Source of the DNA: CAXWPM01 sp965206125
GTDB lineage: Bacteria; Acidobacteriota; Terriglobia; 20CM-2-55-15
Assembly (NCBI GenBank): GCA_965206125.1
Contig: CBDBIN010000042.1
Span: forward strand, 124,001-188,000
Direction: 5' to 3'
DNA length: 64,000 nt
The translations under genes were made by a program, and so were the position numbers. The notes under the pieces are model-generated. The model worked only from the letters and a program-made list of their open reading frames with translations. It did not search any database and was not told the DNA's origin. Every line of letters begins with the position of its first letter. The first letter of the stretch is position 1. Positions 25,931 through 34,313 of this stretch are shown here, piece by piece.

Positions 25931-26060
25931 GGGCCCGACGCTAAGAACATGTGTGGGGGGACCGGCCCGGCGTCCGAGTTCCCTCCGTCCCCAATTTTGT
26001 GGAACCGTCCGGGCACTCTCACCGTAGGGCTTGCCTGGGGACGGTGGGCCCGACGCTAAG
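25931..26060. repeat. 130-bp direct repeat, left copy
   Basis: Begins and ends with GGGCCCGACGCTAAG, with ACCGGCCCGGCGTCC, GTGGAACCG and CCGGGCACTCTCAC inside. The right copy at 26701-26827 keeps these words in the same order. The SDR gene lies exactly between them. The remainder of the 25781-26063 gap is AT-rich (ATTAATTCTCATTAATC, GGTCAATTTGAC) with no gene. Confidence 0.75.
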
Positions 26061-26063
26061 ACA

Positions 26064-26690
26064 TTGCAACTACTGATCATCGGAGCGAACCGCGGAATCG
26101 GTCTGGAACTGGTCCAGCAATCTCTCGAGCGCAGGCACCAGGTGACCGCGCTCGTCAGGAGAGCGGGGACGTCCCATGCCGACGATCGTCTGAAGGTCGT
26201 CCAAGGGGATATCCTCGACCGGGCCTCCATTGATCTCGCGATGCCGGAGCAGGACGCCGTGCTGAGCGCGATCGGCACGAAGCCAGGCCGAAGCCGGGTT
26301 TCTGTCTTTTCTGAAGGCATCCGAAACGTTATCGACTCCATGGAGTCCCACGGCATCCGCAGGCTGGTCTCAGTCTCGGGGATCGGAGCCGGTGATAGTC
26401 GGGGCCACGGCGGTTTCCTCTACGACCGCATCTTCTTCCCTCTGCTGCTGAAACAGATCTATGAAGACAAGGACCGTCAAGAAGAGATCATCAAGAGCAG
26501 CGGACTGGAGTGGATCATCGCCCGACCCGGTTTTCTGACTAACGGACCGTTTACCGGAGACTACCGGGTGTTGACGGACCTGTCAGGCGTTCGCGCACGC
26601 AGAATTTCCAGAGCTGACGTGGCGCACTTCATTCTGGAGCAGGCGGCAGACCCGAAGTATCTTCATCAGACACCTCTCCTGACCTATTAG
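26064..26690 (+). CDS. NAD(P)-binding SDR-like protein (atypical short-chain reductase)
   Basis: 208 aa from a TTG at 26064, only 4 nt past the left 130-bp repeat. No ATG or ribosome binding site precedes the cofactor loop IIGANRGIGLELV. The rest fits the NAD(P)H-binding/NmrA-like group: HQVTALVRRA, VVQGDILD, DAVLSAIGTKPG, RRLVSVSGIGAG (active-site Ser), then a Y-D-R...K region (LYDRIFFPLLLKQIYEDK) and ARPGFLTNGP. Related proteins act on flavins, quinones or as redox sensors; the substrate is not known. The gene plus the flanking repeats looks like a cassette. Confidence 0.75.
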   Translation: MQLLIIGANRGIGLELVQQSLERRHQVTALVRRAGTSHADDRLKVVQGDILDRASIDLAMPEQDAVLSAIGTKPGRSRVSVFSEGIRNVIDSMESHGIRRLVSVSGIGAGDSRGHGGFLYDRIFFPLLLKQIYEDKDRQEEIIKSSGLEWIIARPGFLTNGPFTGDYRVLTDLSGVRARRISRADVAHFILEQAADPKYLHQTPLLTY

Positions 26691-26700
26691 CCCGCTTTCT

Positions 26701-26827
26701 GGACCCGACGCTAAGGTAGGCGTGGGGGAACCGGCCCGGCGTCCAAGTTCCCGGCTTCTTCAATTCTGTGAAACGCCCGGGCACTCTCACTGCTCGGGGT
26801 GCGGGGGACGGTGGGCCCGACGCTAAG
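26701..26827. repeat. 127-bp direct repeat, right copy
   Basis: Same order of words as the left copy at 25931-26060, ending in the identical GGGCCCGACGCTAAG. It begins 10 nt after the SDR stop codon. Confidence 0.75.
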
Positions 26828-26852
26828 ATTAGGATAGCCGGGAAGGGTAGGT

Positions 26853-27473
26853 TTACTGCCGAATCGCGGTGCTCACGATCCGGATCGCGCGAAGATCGCT
26901 GTCGATCAGGCGGAGCAACGGAATGTCGACGATGTCGCTCACCTGGGCGACCTGGTTCAGCTTCCGACCCACGCGTTCCAGCAGGCTGCTCATGACTCCC
27001 AGCTGGCGACGCAGCGAGAAGTCGCCGAGTCCGGGCGGCAGTGGGGCCGGCAACGCATCCAGATCCGCGACATAGGACGCCACGTCATCGAGTCGATTCT
27101 CCAACTGTTCGGCCGAGCGGGCAGCCCCTTGCCGTGCCCAGTTGGCGTCGGGGGCGAAGCGGTACGCCAGAAGGTCGCGCGATGCGGAGTAAAAGTTGCG
27201 TAGGTTCGAGACGAACTTGCTCAATCCATCGGGTTCGGTCAGCCTGGAGATCGCAAGCATCCCGCGCTCTGACTCGGCCTCGATCCACTCCCAATGCTTC
27301 GCGATCGCGTCTTCAAGGTTCTCCTCCAACGCGAAGTCCTCCAACGTCTGGCTGGAGGGGAAGGGGCTCGCCGGCCGCATCTGGCCCGAAACAGGCATGG
27401 CACTGCCTAGAAAAAAGACGAGCAAAGCTGCTGCGATGCGATGGGAAAGAACACTCTGTGAACGAAGGGTCAT
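26853..27473 (-). CDS. Exported alpha-helical protein, unknown
   Basis: 206 aa from the ATG at 27473. A signal peptide (1-~30, HRIAAALLVFFLGSAMPVSGQ) is followed by a wholly helical mature part with regular heptad-like spacing: LEDFALEENLEDAIAKHWEW, ARQGAARSAEQLENRLDDVASYVADL, LLERVGRKLNQVAQVSDIV. No cysteine or catalytic motif. It may be a periplasmic coiled-coil protein. Not recognised. Confidence 0.6.
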   Translation of the reverse strand: MTLRSQSVLSHRIAAALLVFFLGSAMPVSGQMRPASPFPSSQTLEDFALEENLEDAIAKHWEWIEAESERGMLAISRLTEPDGLSKFVSNLRNFYSASRDLLAYRFAPDANWARQGAARSAEQLENRLDDVASYVADLDALPAPLPPGLGDFSLRRQLGVMSSLLERVGRKLNQVAQVSDIVDIPLLRLIDSDLRAIRIVSTAIRQ

Positions 27474-27630
27474 CTCTCTTGCCCGAAGCGTACTACGACA
27501 ACCCAATGCTAGCCAATCTTCTTCGTATTCCGTGTGATCGAGATTACATGGGCGGGTGGGTCGAATTGAGCGGGTTGTAGCTATTACACCACCGGCGAGC
27601 GGACCGCAGATTGCGTCGGATGGGAGCTAG

Positions 27631-27735
27631 CCACGGATTACACGGATTACACGGAATGGGAGGGACCTGGAGTTATGTTCGGACTGCTTGTCCGAAAAAA
27701 CCCCTGCCAATCCGTTAAATCCGTGTAATCCGTGG
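27631..27735. repeat. CCACGGATTACACGGATT palindromic element, copy A
   Basis: 105 bp bounded by CCACGGATTACACGGATT and its inverted complement AATCCGTGTAATCCGTGG (the right end has one internal variation). It begins 8 nt after the MacB permease stop on the minus strand. Copy B at 35554-35652 has the same ends and a related centre (CTCCGAAAA / GTCCGAAAA, then a CC..CT..AATCCG block). Confidence 0.75.
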
Positions 27736-27743
27736 CCTTCTTC

Positions 27744-28970
27744 TTACTCGTAGCGTAATGCGTCGATGGGATCCAACCGTGCGGCCTTGTGCGCGGGGTA
27801 GTACCCGAAGAACACGCCCACGGCCGCGGCAAACGCAACGGAAATCGTGATCGATGCCGGCGATACCAGCGTCGGCCACTCGAGGAACTGCGCCACCCCG
27901 TAGGAGAGACCGCTCCCGATGATGACCCCGATGATCCCCCCGGACATGCTGAGGATGATCGATTCGGCCAGGAACTGAAGCCGGATATAGCCGGGGCGCG
28001 ACCCGACGGCCATTCGGATCCCGATCTCGCGGGTCCGCTCGGTCACCGATACCAGCATGATGTTCATTATGCCGATGCCCCCGACCAGCAGCGACACGGC
28101 CGCGATGCTGCCCAGCAGGAGCGTCATAATCAGGCTCGTCTGCTCGGCCGCTTCCGCAATGTCGGTCATGTTCCGGATGCTGAAGGTGTCTTCCTGGCCG
28201 GGCATGATGTTGTGTCGCTGCCGCAGCAGGTCCCCGATCATTTTCTCGGCGATCGAAGTCGCACCCGGGCTGATTGCCTGGAGCATGATCTGGTTGATTC
28301 GGGGGATCGACTGCCCGAGCAGTTTCTTCTGGGCGGCAGTGTAGGGCAGCAGCGTAACATCGTCCTGGTCCTGCCCCGTGGCGGACTGCCCGCGGGATTC
28401 GAGGACACCGACCACCCGGAACGGAAGGTTTCTCAGGCGAACGGTCTGACCGACCGGGCTCATTCCGGGAAACAGGTTCTCGGCGACTGTGTTTCCGATG
28501 ACCAGCACCCGCGCCGCAGCTTGTACGTCGTTCGCGGTGAACATCTCCCCGTCGACCACTTCCCAGTCCCGAACCTCGGTGTAACGCTCGTTCACACCTT
28601 CGGCACGCGCATACCAGTTCTGGTTTCCGAAGATCAGCTGTCCGCTGGCTCGAACGATGGGAGTGGCGGCTTCGACGACGGGAATTTCGTTCTGGATCGC
28701 GTCGACGTCGGCGGCGGTAAGGCTACCGCCCGAGTCCCCACTTTGCCGCGCACCCCCGGGACCACGCGTGCCCCCCGGCCAGATATACATAACGTTGGTT
28801 CCCATACTCTCCATCTGGTCCGAGACCATGGACTGGGCCCCCTGCCCGATCGAGACCATGGCGATGACGGCACCCACACCGATGATGATGCCCAGCATCG
28901 TCAGGGCGGATCGCATCTTGTTCCGGCCCAGTGCCCAGAACGCGATTCGAAGTATGGCCATGGATCTCAT
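27744..28970 (-). CDS. macB: MacB-type ABC transporter permease
   Basis: 408 aa. The membrane part of a MacAB-like exporter, with the ATPase on a separate gene. One N-terminal helix (MRSALTMLGIIIGVGAVIAM) with the IIGVG motif, a MacB_PCD periplasmic domain (~50-240), then an FtsX domain with three C-terminal helices (LLGSIAAVSLLVGGIGIMNIMLVSV; TREIGIRMAVGSR). MacB permeases work as dimers driven by ATP hydrolysis, moving substrates from the periplasm outward (mechanotransmission). The start overlaps the ATPase stop by 4 nt. Confidence 0.9.
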   Translation of the reverse strand: MRSMAILRIAFWALGRNKMRSALTMLGIIIGVGAVIAMVSIGQGAQSMVSDQMESMGTNVMYIWPGGTRGPGGARQSGDSGGSLTAADVDAIQNEIPVVEAATPIVRASGQLIFGNQNWYARAEGVNERYTEVRDWEVVDGEMFTANDVQAAARVLVIGNTVAENLFPGMSPVGQTVRLRNLPFRVVGVLESRGQSATGQDQDDVTLLPYTAAQKKLLGQSIPRINQIMLQAISPGATSIAEKMIGDLLRQRHNIMPGQEDTFSIRNMTDIAEAAEQTSLIMTLLLGSIAAVSLLVGGIGIMNIMLVSVTERTREIGIRMAVGSRPGYIRLQFLAESIILSMSGGIIGVIIGSGLSYGVAQFLEWPTLVSPASITISVAFAAAVGVFFGYYPAHKAARLDPIDALRYE

Positions 28971-29776
28971 TGTTCGTCCTCCTCGTCTTCTTCAACCGGC
29001 ATATCCCGCAGTACCTGGTCGGGGTCACGCCGGGTCTCGACGGCGTAGTCCTTCGGGATCTTCCCGTCGCGAAACATGATAACGCGCTTGGCGTACTCGG
29101 CGATATCGTGCTCGTGCGTGACCATGATGATGGTCATGTCTTGTTCTTCGTTAAGCTTCTTGAACACGGCCATCAGCTCGATCGAGGTCCGAGAATCCAG
29201 AGCGCCGGTCGGCTCGTCGGCCAGAATGATCGCCGGGTGGTTCACCAACGCGCGCGCGATCGCGACACGCTGCTGCTGGCCCCCGGACAGCTGGTTCGGC
29301 AGGTTGCTTTCTTTGTCTGTCAGGCCGACGATCGCCAAGGCTTCACGCGCCCGTTCGGTGCGTTCCCGGCCGGAAACACCGGCGTAGATCAACGGGAGTT
29401 CGACGTTCTCGATTGCCGACGTTCGCGACACCAGGTTGAAGCTCTGAAAGACGAAGCCGACGTTCTGGTTGCGGATGTCGGCAAGCTCGGCCTTGGACGC
29501 TTTGGCAACGTCGAGCCCGTCGATCCTGTAGGTCCCTTTCGTCGGGTGGTCCAGACAGCCGATGATGTTCATCATCGTGGACTTGCCCGAACCGGATGGG
29601 CCCATGATCGCGACATACTCTCCACGGTACACATCGATGGTCACACCGCGGAGCGCATGAACGCCGATGTCGCCCATGTGGTACGTCTTGTGGACGTTTA
29701 CGAGCTCGATGACCTTGTCCTTGGCCTCTCGCAAGGACCGATCTTTAACGAGAGGTTCGGAGGCTGACTCGATCAT
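28967..29776 (-). CDS. MacB/LolD-type ABC transporter ATP-binding protein
   Basis: 269 aa. A classic ABC ATPase: Walker A GPSGSGKST at 59-67, Q-loop FVFQSFNLV, signature LSGGQQQR, Walker B IILADEPTGALD, and H-loop VTHEHD. It belongs to the LolD/MacB class that works with FtsX-like permeases. The C-terminus has an acidic tail (EEDEEDEQ). It overlaps macA by 4 nt and the permease by 4 nt, so the three genes form a translationally coupled operon. It is the only ABC ATPase in the window although eight FtsX-type permease genes are present. Confidence 0.93.
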   Translation of the reverse strand: MIESASEPLVKDRSLREAKDKVIELVNVHKTYHMGDIGVHALRGVTIDVYRGEYVAIMGPSGSGKSTMMNIIGCLDHPTKGTYRIDGLDVAKASKAELADIRNQNVGFVFQSFNLVSRTSAIENVELPLIYAGVSGRERTERAREALAIVGLTDKESNLPNQLSGGQQQRVAIARALVNHPAIILADEPTGALDSRTSIELMAVFKKLNEEQDMTIIMVTHEHDIAEYAKRVIMFRDGKIPKDYAVETRRDPDQVLRDMPVEEDEEDEQ

Positions 29777-31509
29777 CGGCGCCCCCTGCCACCGCCACCG
29801 CCTCGGCCGAATGCGCCACCGAATGGGTTGAACGCCGGCCCGTTGTCGTCCTCGTCCAACGCTGAAGAATCGCCGATCAGCAGCAGTTCTCCCTCGGCCA
29901 ACTCACCCGACAGAACCTCGCTACGCGCGCCGTCGGTGATCCCCAAGATCAGCACTCGCGGTTCGGGGATCCCCTGAGAATTGAGGACCCAGATCACTCC
30001 GGGCCTGGGAGTGGGCTCGGGCGGAGTCGCAAACTGGAGCTTCTCGCCCGGATCCCAGAGTTGCCCCGGCGCGTTGCCGCCGGCGCCTCCCCCCTGGATC
30101 AGCGCGGTCGCCGTCGCTCGGCCTCCGCGAGCCGAAGAGCCTTCGGCAGGGAGGGCACCCTGATCGCGTCCCCCACGACCGCCCCGGCCTCCTCCACGTC
30201 CACCTCGGCCGCCACGACCTCCACGTCCGCCGGAATCCGCCACTTCCCGTTGGGAATCGCCGCGCTCCCGGACGCTTTCACGGCCCTCGGGAGCCTGTTG
30301 CGCTTCAGCGACCGGAGTTTCGGTGCCGGTTTCGGCTCCGACTGCTTGCGCCTCGCGTCCGGCTCGTCTCCCACGTCCGCCGCCACGACCGCCCGCTCCG
30401 CGTGTCAATTGCCGGACCATCTCAGGGTCGGCATCGGCTGGCGTGTAGCGCAGGGCACCATTCGGCACGGTCAGAACGTTGTCCCGACGCGCCGTCGTCA
30501 CGGTGATGTTGGCCGTCATGCCCGGTTTCAGCTTCAGGTCCTGATTGTTCACGGCCACGATCACGCTGTAGGTGACCACGTTCTGCGAGGTCCTGGGATT
30601 CAGGCGGATCTCCTCGATCCGGCCACGGAACCGCTGTCCCGGGTAGGCGTCGACGGTGAAATTGACGTCGTTGGTCTGCGCCAGCCTGCCGATATCCGCC
30701 TCGTCTACGCTCGTGTTCACGCGCATCTGGGCAAGATCGTTCGCAATGTTGAACAGTGTCGGAGCAGATGTGCTCGCCGACACTGTCTGGCCGACATCGA
30801 CTTCACGAGAGATCACGACACCGTCGACGGGCGAATAGATGCTCGTGTACTCGAGATTCAACTCCGCCCGATCAACATCGGCCTCGGCCTGCACGACCGA
30901 AGCGTTGGCCTGCTCGATGCCGGCCTCCCTGGATATGATTTGAGCCTCGCCCTGGGCGAGGGAGGCCTCCGACTGGGCAAGCCGCGCCCGCGCGGCTTCC
31001 ACCGTCGCGCGCGCATTTTCGAACTCGGTGTCCGAGATAAGCTCGGCTTCCTGCAATTCCTGGGACCGCCGGAACTGAATCTGCGCCTTGTCAGCGTCAA
31101 CCCGGGCGGATTCCAGGCTCGCGCGGGCGGATACCAGGCTCGCGTGGGCGTTGACCAGGTCGGCCTCCGCGGTACGGATGCGGGATCGGGCAGAGACCAG
31201 GCTGGCTCTCGAGTTTTCCAGTGCGGCCTCAAAGGTCCGCGCGTCGAGCACGGCGAGGAGTTGGCCGGCCCTCACGATGGAGTTGAAGTCGGCGTAAAGC
31301 GTCTGGACCTGGCCGGTGACCTGGGAGCCTACCTGGACGGTCAGCACCGCCTCGACGCTCCCCGTCGCGGCGACCGTGTTTTCGATGGTTCCCCGGATCG
31401 CTTCCGACGTGAAGTACTCGATTTCATCGCCTTCACCACCAACCAGAGTAAACGCGGCGACCGCGATGATTACGCCGACTCCGACAATAGCTATCAAGAC
31501 TTTCTTCAT
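29773..31509 (-). CDS. macA: MacA/HlyD-type periplasmic adaptor with Arg/Gly-rich insert (copy 1)
   Basis: 578 aa. A membrane-anchored adaptor linking the MacB pump to an outer-membrane channel. An N-terminal helix (KVLIAIVGVGVIIAVAAFTLV) precedes the lipoyl half (GQVQTLYADFNSIVRAG). A long alpha-hairpin follows (~95-205, repeats of LVSARASLESARVDADKA), then the second lipoyl half (LEYTSIYSPVDGVVISREVDVG), beta-barrel and MP domains. Residues ~385-470 form a low-complexity stretch rich in GRGGRGG and Glu/Ala, absent from most MacA proteins. First gene of macA-ATPase-permease, 229 nt downstream of ADOP-2. Confidence 0.9.
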   Translation of the reverse strand: MKKVLIAIVGVGVIIAVAAFTLVGGEGDEIEYFTSEAIRGTIENTVAATGSVEAVLTVQVGSQVTGQVQTLYADFNSIVRAGQLLAVLDARTFEAALENSRASLVSARSRIRTAEADLVNAHASLVSARASLESARVDADKAQIQFRRSQELQEAELISDTEFENARATVEAARARLAQSEASLAQGEAQIISREAGIEQANASVVQAEADVDRAELNLEYTSIYSPVDGVVISREVDVGQTVSASTSAPTLFNIANDLAQMRVNTSVDEADIGRLAQTNDVNFTVDAYPGQRFRGRIEEIRLNPRTSQNVVTYSVIVAVNNQDLKLKPGMTANITVTTARRDNVLTVPNGALRYTPADADPEMVRQLTRGAGGRGGGRGRRAGREAQAVGAETGTETPVAEAQQAPEGRESVRERGDSQREVADSGGRGGRGGRGGRGGGRGGRGGRDQGALPAEGSSARGGRATATALIQGGGAGGNAPGQLWDPGEKLQFATPPEPTPRPGVIWVLNSQGIPEPRVLILGITDGARSEVLSGELAEGELLLIGDSSALDEDDNGPAFNPFGGAFGRGGGGGRGRR

Positions 31510-31639
31510 GATCTCCTCAACCCCGCCCTTCCGACTTCTACCCGATAGCTCCCCTCCCGTTTGTTAACTCGCAATTGTTAACTCTTGTAAAGGAAGCGTC
31601 TTACCGCCCACTACTGACTACGAAGGAGGTACCCGGAAG

Positions 31640-31657
31640 GTTACTTGAAACAGTAAC
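31640..31657. promoter_or_regulatory. Inverted repeat GTTACT-N6-AGTAAC upstream of macA copy 1
   Basis: GTTACT-TGAAAC-AGTAAC lies ~130 nt before macA-1 inside a block (about 31510-31680) that is conserved in front of macA-2 (about 37270-37440). In copy 2 the right arm has decayed to GGAAAC. A regulator site is possible but unproven. Confidence 0.4.
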
Positions 31658-31738
31658 TCGGGTCCACGGAAAATCGGATTCCGACAGGGAGATGCTCTGG
31701 GCTCCGGGTCTGGCAGCCTGTGACAGAACCCTGTGGGG

Positions 31739-34168
31739 TCAGTGGATCCGGAGGGCCTCGGTGGGACTGATTGAGGTCGCACGGCGCGCAGGGATCAGGC
31801 ATGTGGTGGCGGCCACGATGGAAAGAGTGGTCAGGACAGCGACAAAGGTCCACAGGTCGGTCGGTGCGATGTTGTACAGCAGTCCCGACATCAGGCGACC
31901 CAGGGACAGAGCCGCGAGGACGCCGATGCCCAGGCCGACGAACACAAGCACCATTCCCTGCCCGAGGACCATGGACAGGACGCTGCCGCGGGACGCGCCG
32001 AGCGCCATCCGGAGGCCGATCTCGCTGGTCCGCTGGCTGACAGTGAACGCGATGACGCCTCCGATCCCCGTAGCCGTAATCGCAAGGGCCAGGCCGGCAA
32101 ACAGCCCCATGAGCATCATGGTGAGTCGAGGAGAAGCGAGCGACTCGGTGCGCACCTCTTCGAGGGTCTGAATCTCCGCGAGGGGTTGCGCGGGGTCGAT
32201 TTCGCTCACGGCTTCACGAACCTCCATGGCTATGGCGCGGGCGTCTCCCCGACTCCGGAGCAGCAGACGCATATCCCGAAAAGGGGAAATCGAATACGGC
32301 ACAAACACCATGTCTGACTCCTCCTGATCGAGGCTGAACTGCTTGACGTCGTCGACCACGCCGACGATCTCCATCCACTCCGGGCCACCGGGCGGGCGGA
32401 TTCGCTTCCCAATAGCTTTCCCCTCATCCCAGTATTTGCGGGCGAAGGATCGGGTGACGACAACCACCAGGGACTGCTCCTGCTGGTCGAAGACGTCGAA
32501 AGTTCGACCTTGAAGCAATCGCGTACCCACCGTCTGAAAGTAAGCCGGGCTGGCGGAGGTCATCACCGTCCGCTCGGTCGGTCGGCCCTCGTCGGCGACC
32601 TCTCCCTCGATCTCAAACCCCTGCGTGAACGGCACTCCCCCGTTGAGCGGGTAGGAGTTGGAAAAGGCCACCGAGACCACTCCAGCAGAGCCGGCGAGCT
32701 TCGTTTCGAGAGCGTCCGCGAAAGAACGGATGATCTCGGGGTTGTCGTACTTCGACCAGTTCAGATCGAGTCGAACCGTCAGGACGTTCTCCGGGTTGAA
32801 GCCGGGGTCGACATCCTGGAGCTTCATGAAGCTTCGGATCATCAGTCCCGCGCCGATCAGGAGCACGAAGGAAATCGACACCTGGGAAACCACCAGGATC
32901 TTGCGGAGCGACCCGCGGCTGCCCACCACGGACGAGGCGCCATTGGACTTGATCTGGGTATTGATGTCGACCCTCGACCGCAGGGCCGGCAGGATCCCGA
33001 GCACGAGTCCGGTCGACAGGGCGACCCCCAAGGTAAACAGCAGGACGGTGGGATCGATCGCAACCTCGGCGGCACGAGTCGTGAAACGTGCGGCGAAAGC
33101 CTTGAGCATATCCAGAGTCACCAACGCGAGCAACAATCCGGCCGCACCGCCCGCCAGCGCCAGTATCGTCCCTTCGGTGACCAACTGGCGCGCAAGGCGA
33201 CCGCGTCCTGCCCCGAGCGCGGTTCTAATCGACATTTCCTGCTCCCGGCCGGCATGCCGCGCAAGGGTCAGGTTGACCAGGTTCGTGCAGACGATCAGCA
33301 GCAGCAACAGTGAGGTCCCCAGCAGAATCCAAAGAGTCGGTCGGGCCTGACGGGTCAGCTGTTCTTTGAGAGGAACCGCGATCGTCTCGAGACCGCGCGT
33401 CTCCGGATAGGCTTCCGGGTACTCGCCGTGGAGGCGGCCGGCGACTGTCGAAAGATCTCCTTCCAGCCCGGCCAGACTCTCGCCTTCCCTGAGCTTACCG
33501 AACACCGTCAGCCCGCGGGCGGTACGTGTGGTGCGCCATCCTTCTCCGTTCCGGAACGGGCATGCCGTTACGGGCATGTAGACGTCGTTCTCGTTGGGAT
33601 ACTGCGGGATCGACGGCAGCACGCCGACGACAGTGTGAACTCGGTCGTTCATTTCGAACTCTTCGCCCACGATGTTCGGATCGCCGCCGAAGGTCTGCTG
33701 CCAATAGTCGTAGCTGAGCAGGAGAACCGCGTCCGCTTCATGCGTTTCGTCGTCCGCGGCGAACGAACGCCCGAGCAGGGGACGCACGCCGAGCATGTCG
33801 AAGAAATTCCAGGACACCACTCCCGTCTGGACCCGCTGTGGTTCTTCACGGCCGATCAGGTTGAAGGGCATGGAGTGGTACTCGACCACTGTCTCCAACG
33901 ACTGGCTCTGCTCCCTGTAATCGGCGATCTCGAGCGGCGAGAACCCGGCGTTCTGGACCTCGATCAAGGGAGCCGGCTGCTGGAGGTTGACAATTCGCTC
34001 ACCTGTCTCGTATGGCAGCGGCTGCAACAACACACCGTTGACGACGCTGAAGATCGCGGTGTTGGCGCCGATGCCCATGGCGAGCGTGAGCACGGCGACG
34101 AGAGTGAATCCGGGGCTCCTCAGCAAAGTGCGCAGCCCGAAGCGAATGTCCTGAATTAATGAGTTCAT
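31739..34168 (-). CDS. ADOP-type duplicated FtsX/MacB permease (ADOP-2)
   Basis: 809 aa, without the cytoplasmic prefix: the protein starts directly at FGLRTLLRSPGFTLVAVLTL. Two modules of periplasmic domain plus three FtsX helices follow, with IGANTAIFSVVNGVLLQPLP in module 1, ARHAGREQEMSIRTALGAGR after the first FtsX core, and SQRTSEIGLRMALGAS near the end. It has a proper ribosome binding site (AGAGGAA). A copy of the PadR-like motif CCTGTAGATTGTCAA lies ~50 nt upstream although no padR gene is adjacent. It is followed on the same strand by macA-ATPase-macB, unusual for this family. Confidence 0.88.
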   Translation of the reverse strand: MNSLIQDIRFGLRTLLRSPGFTLVAVLTLAMGIGANTAIFSVVNGVLLQPLPYETGERIVNLQQPAPLIEVQNAGFSPLEIADYREQSQSLETVVEYHSMPFNLIGREEPQRVQTGVVSWNFFDMLGVRPLLGRSFAADDETHEADAVLLLSYDYWQQTFGGDPNIVGEEFEMNDRVHTVVGVLPSIPQYPNENDVYMPVTACPFRNGEGWRTTRTARGLTVFGKLREGESLAGLEGDLSTVAGRLHGEYPEAYPETRGLETIAVPLKEQLTRQARPTLWILLGTSLLLLLIVCTNLVNLTLARHAGREQEMSIRTALGAGRGRLARQLVTEGTILALAGGAAGLLLALVTLDMLKAFAARFTTRAAEVAIDPTVLLFTLGVALSTGLVLGILPALRSRVDINTQIKSNGASSVVGSRGSLRKILVVSQVSISFVLLIGAGLMIRSFMKLQDVDPGFNPENVLTVRLDLNWSKYDNPEIIRSFADALETKLAGSAGVVSVAFSNSYPLNGGVPFTQGFEIEGEVADEGRPTERTVMTSASPAYFQTVGTRLLQGRTFDVFDQQEQSLVVVVTRSFARKYWDEGKAIGKRIRPPGGPEWMEIVGVVDDVKQFSLDQEESDMVFVPYSISPFRDMRLLLRSRGDARAIAMEVREAVSEIDPAQPLAEIQTLEEVRTESLASPRLTMMLMGLFAGLALAITATGIGGVIAFTVSQRTSEIGLRMALGASRGSVLSMVLGQGMVLVFVGLGIGVLAALSLGRLMSGLLYNIAPTDLWTFVAVLTTLSIVAATTCLIPARRATSISPTEALRIH

Positions 34169-34215
34169 CGAATTCCTCTCTGTTCCCTAGATTATCTATA
34201 AAAGCTAAAGGCTTC

Positions 34216-34230
34216 CCTGTAGATTGTCAA
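34216..34230 (-). promoter_or_regulatory. Candidate PadR operator upstream of ADOP-2
   Basis: CCTGTAGATTGTCAA (+ strand), differing only in the two central bases from the two copies in the padR promoter 14 kb away. On the minus strand it includes TTGACA as a possible -35; TTATAG/GATAAT-like words lie downstream. Confidence 0.5.
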
Positions 34231-34313
34231 GGGGAAAGCCTCTGGCGATCTTGCGAGGCGAATAGGACGAAGTGCCGGGAGTATAATCTCCGAACCGACG
34301 GAGGACTCCTGTC

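Noticed and set aside
25931..26827. Repeats around the SDR gene as integron attC sites
   Set aside because: attC needs inverted core sites RYYYAAC and GTTRRRY; here the end words are direct repeats (GCCCGACGCTAAG) and no GTTRRRY partner or palindromic body was found.
30061..31548. Plus-strand 495-codon frame opposite macA-1 (and the like at 36184-37257)
   Set aside because: Both are mirror frames of the duplicated macA genes; their similarity simply follows the duplication.
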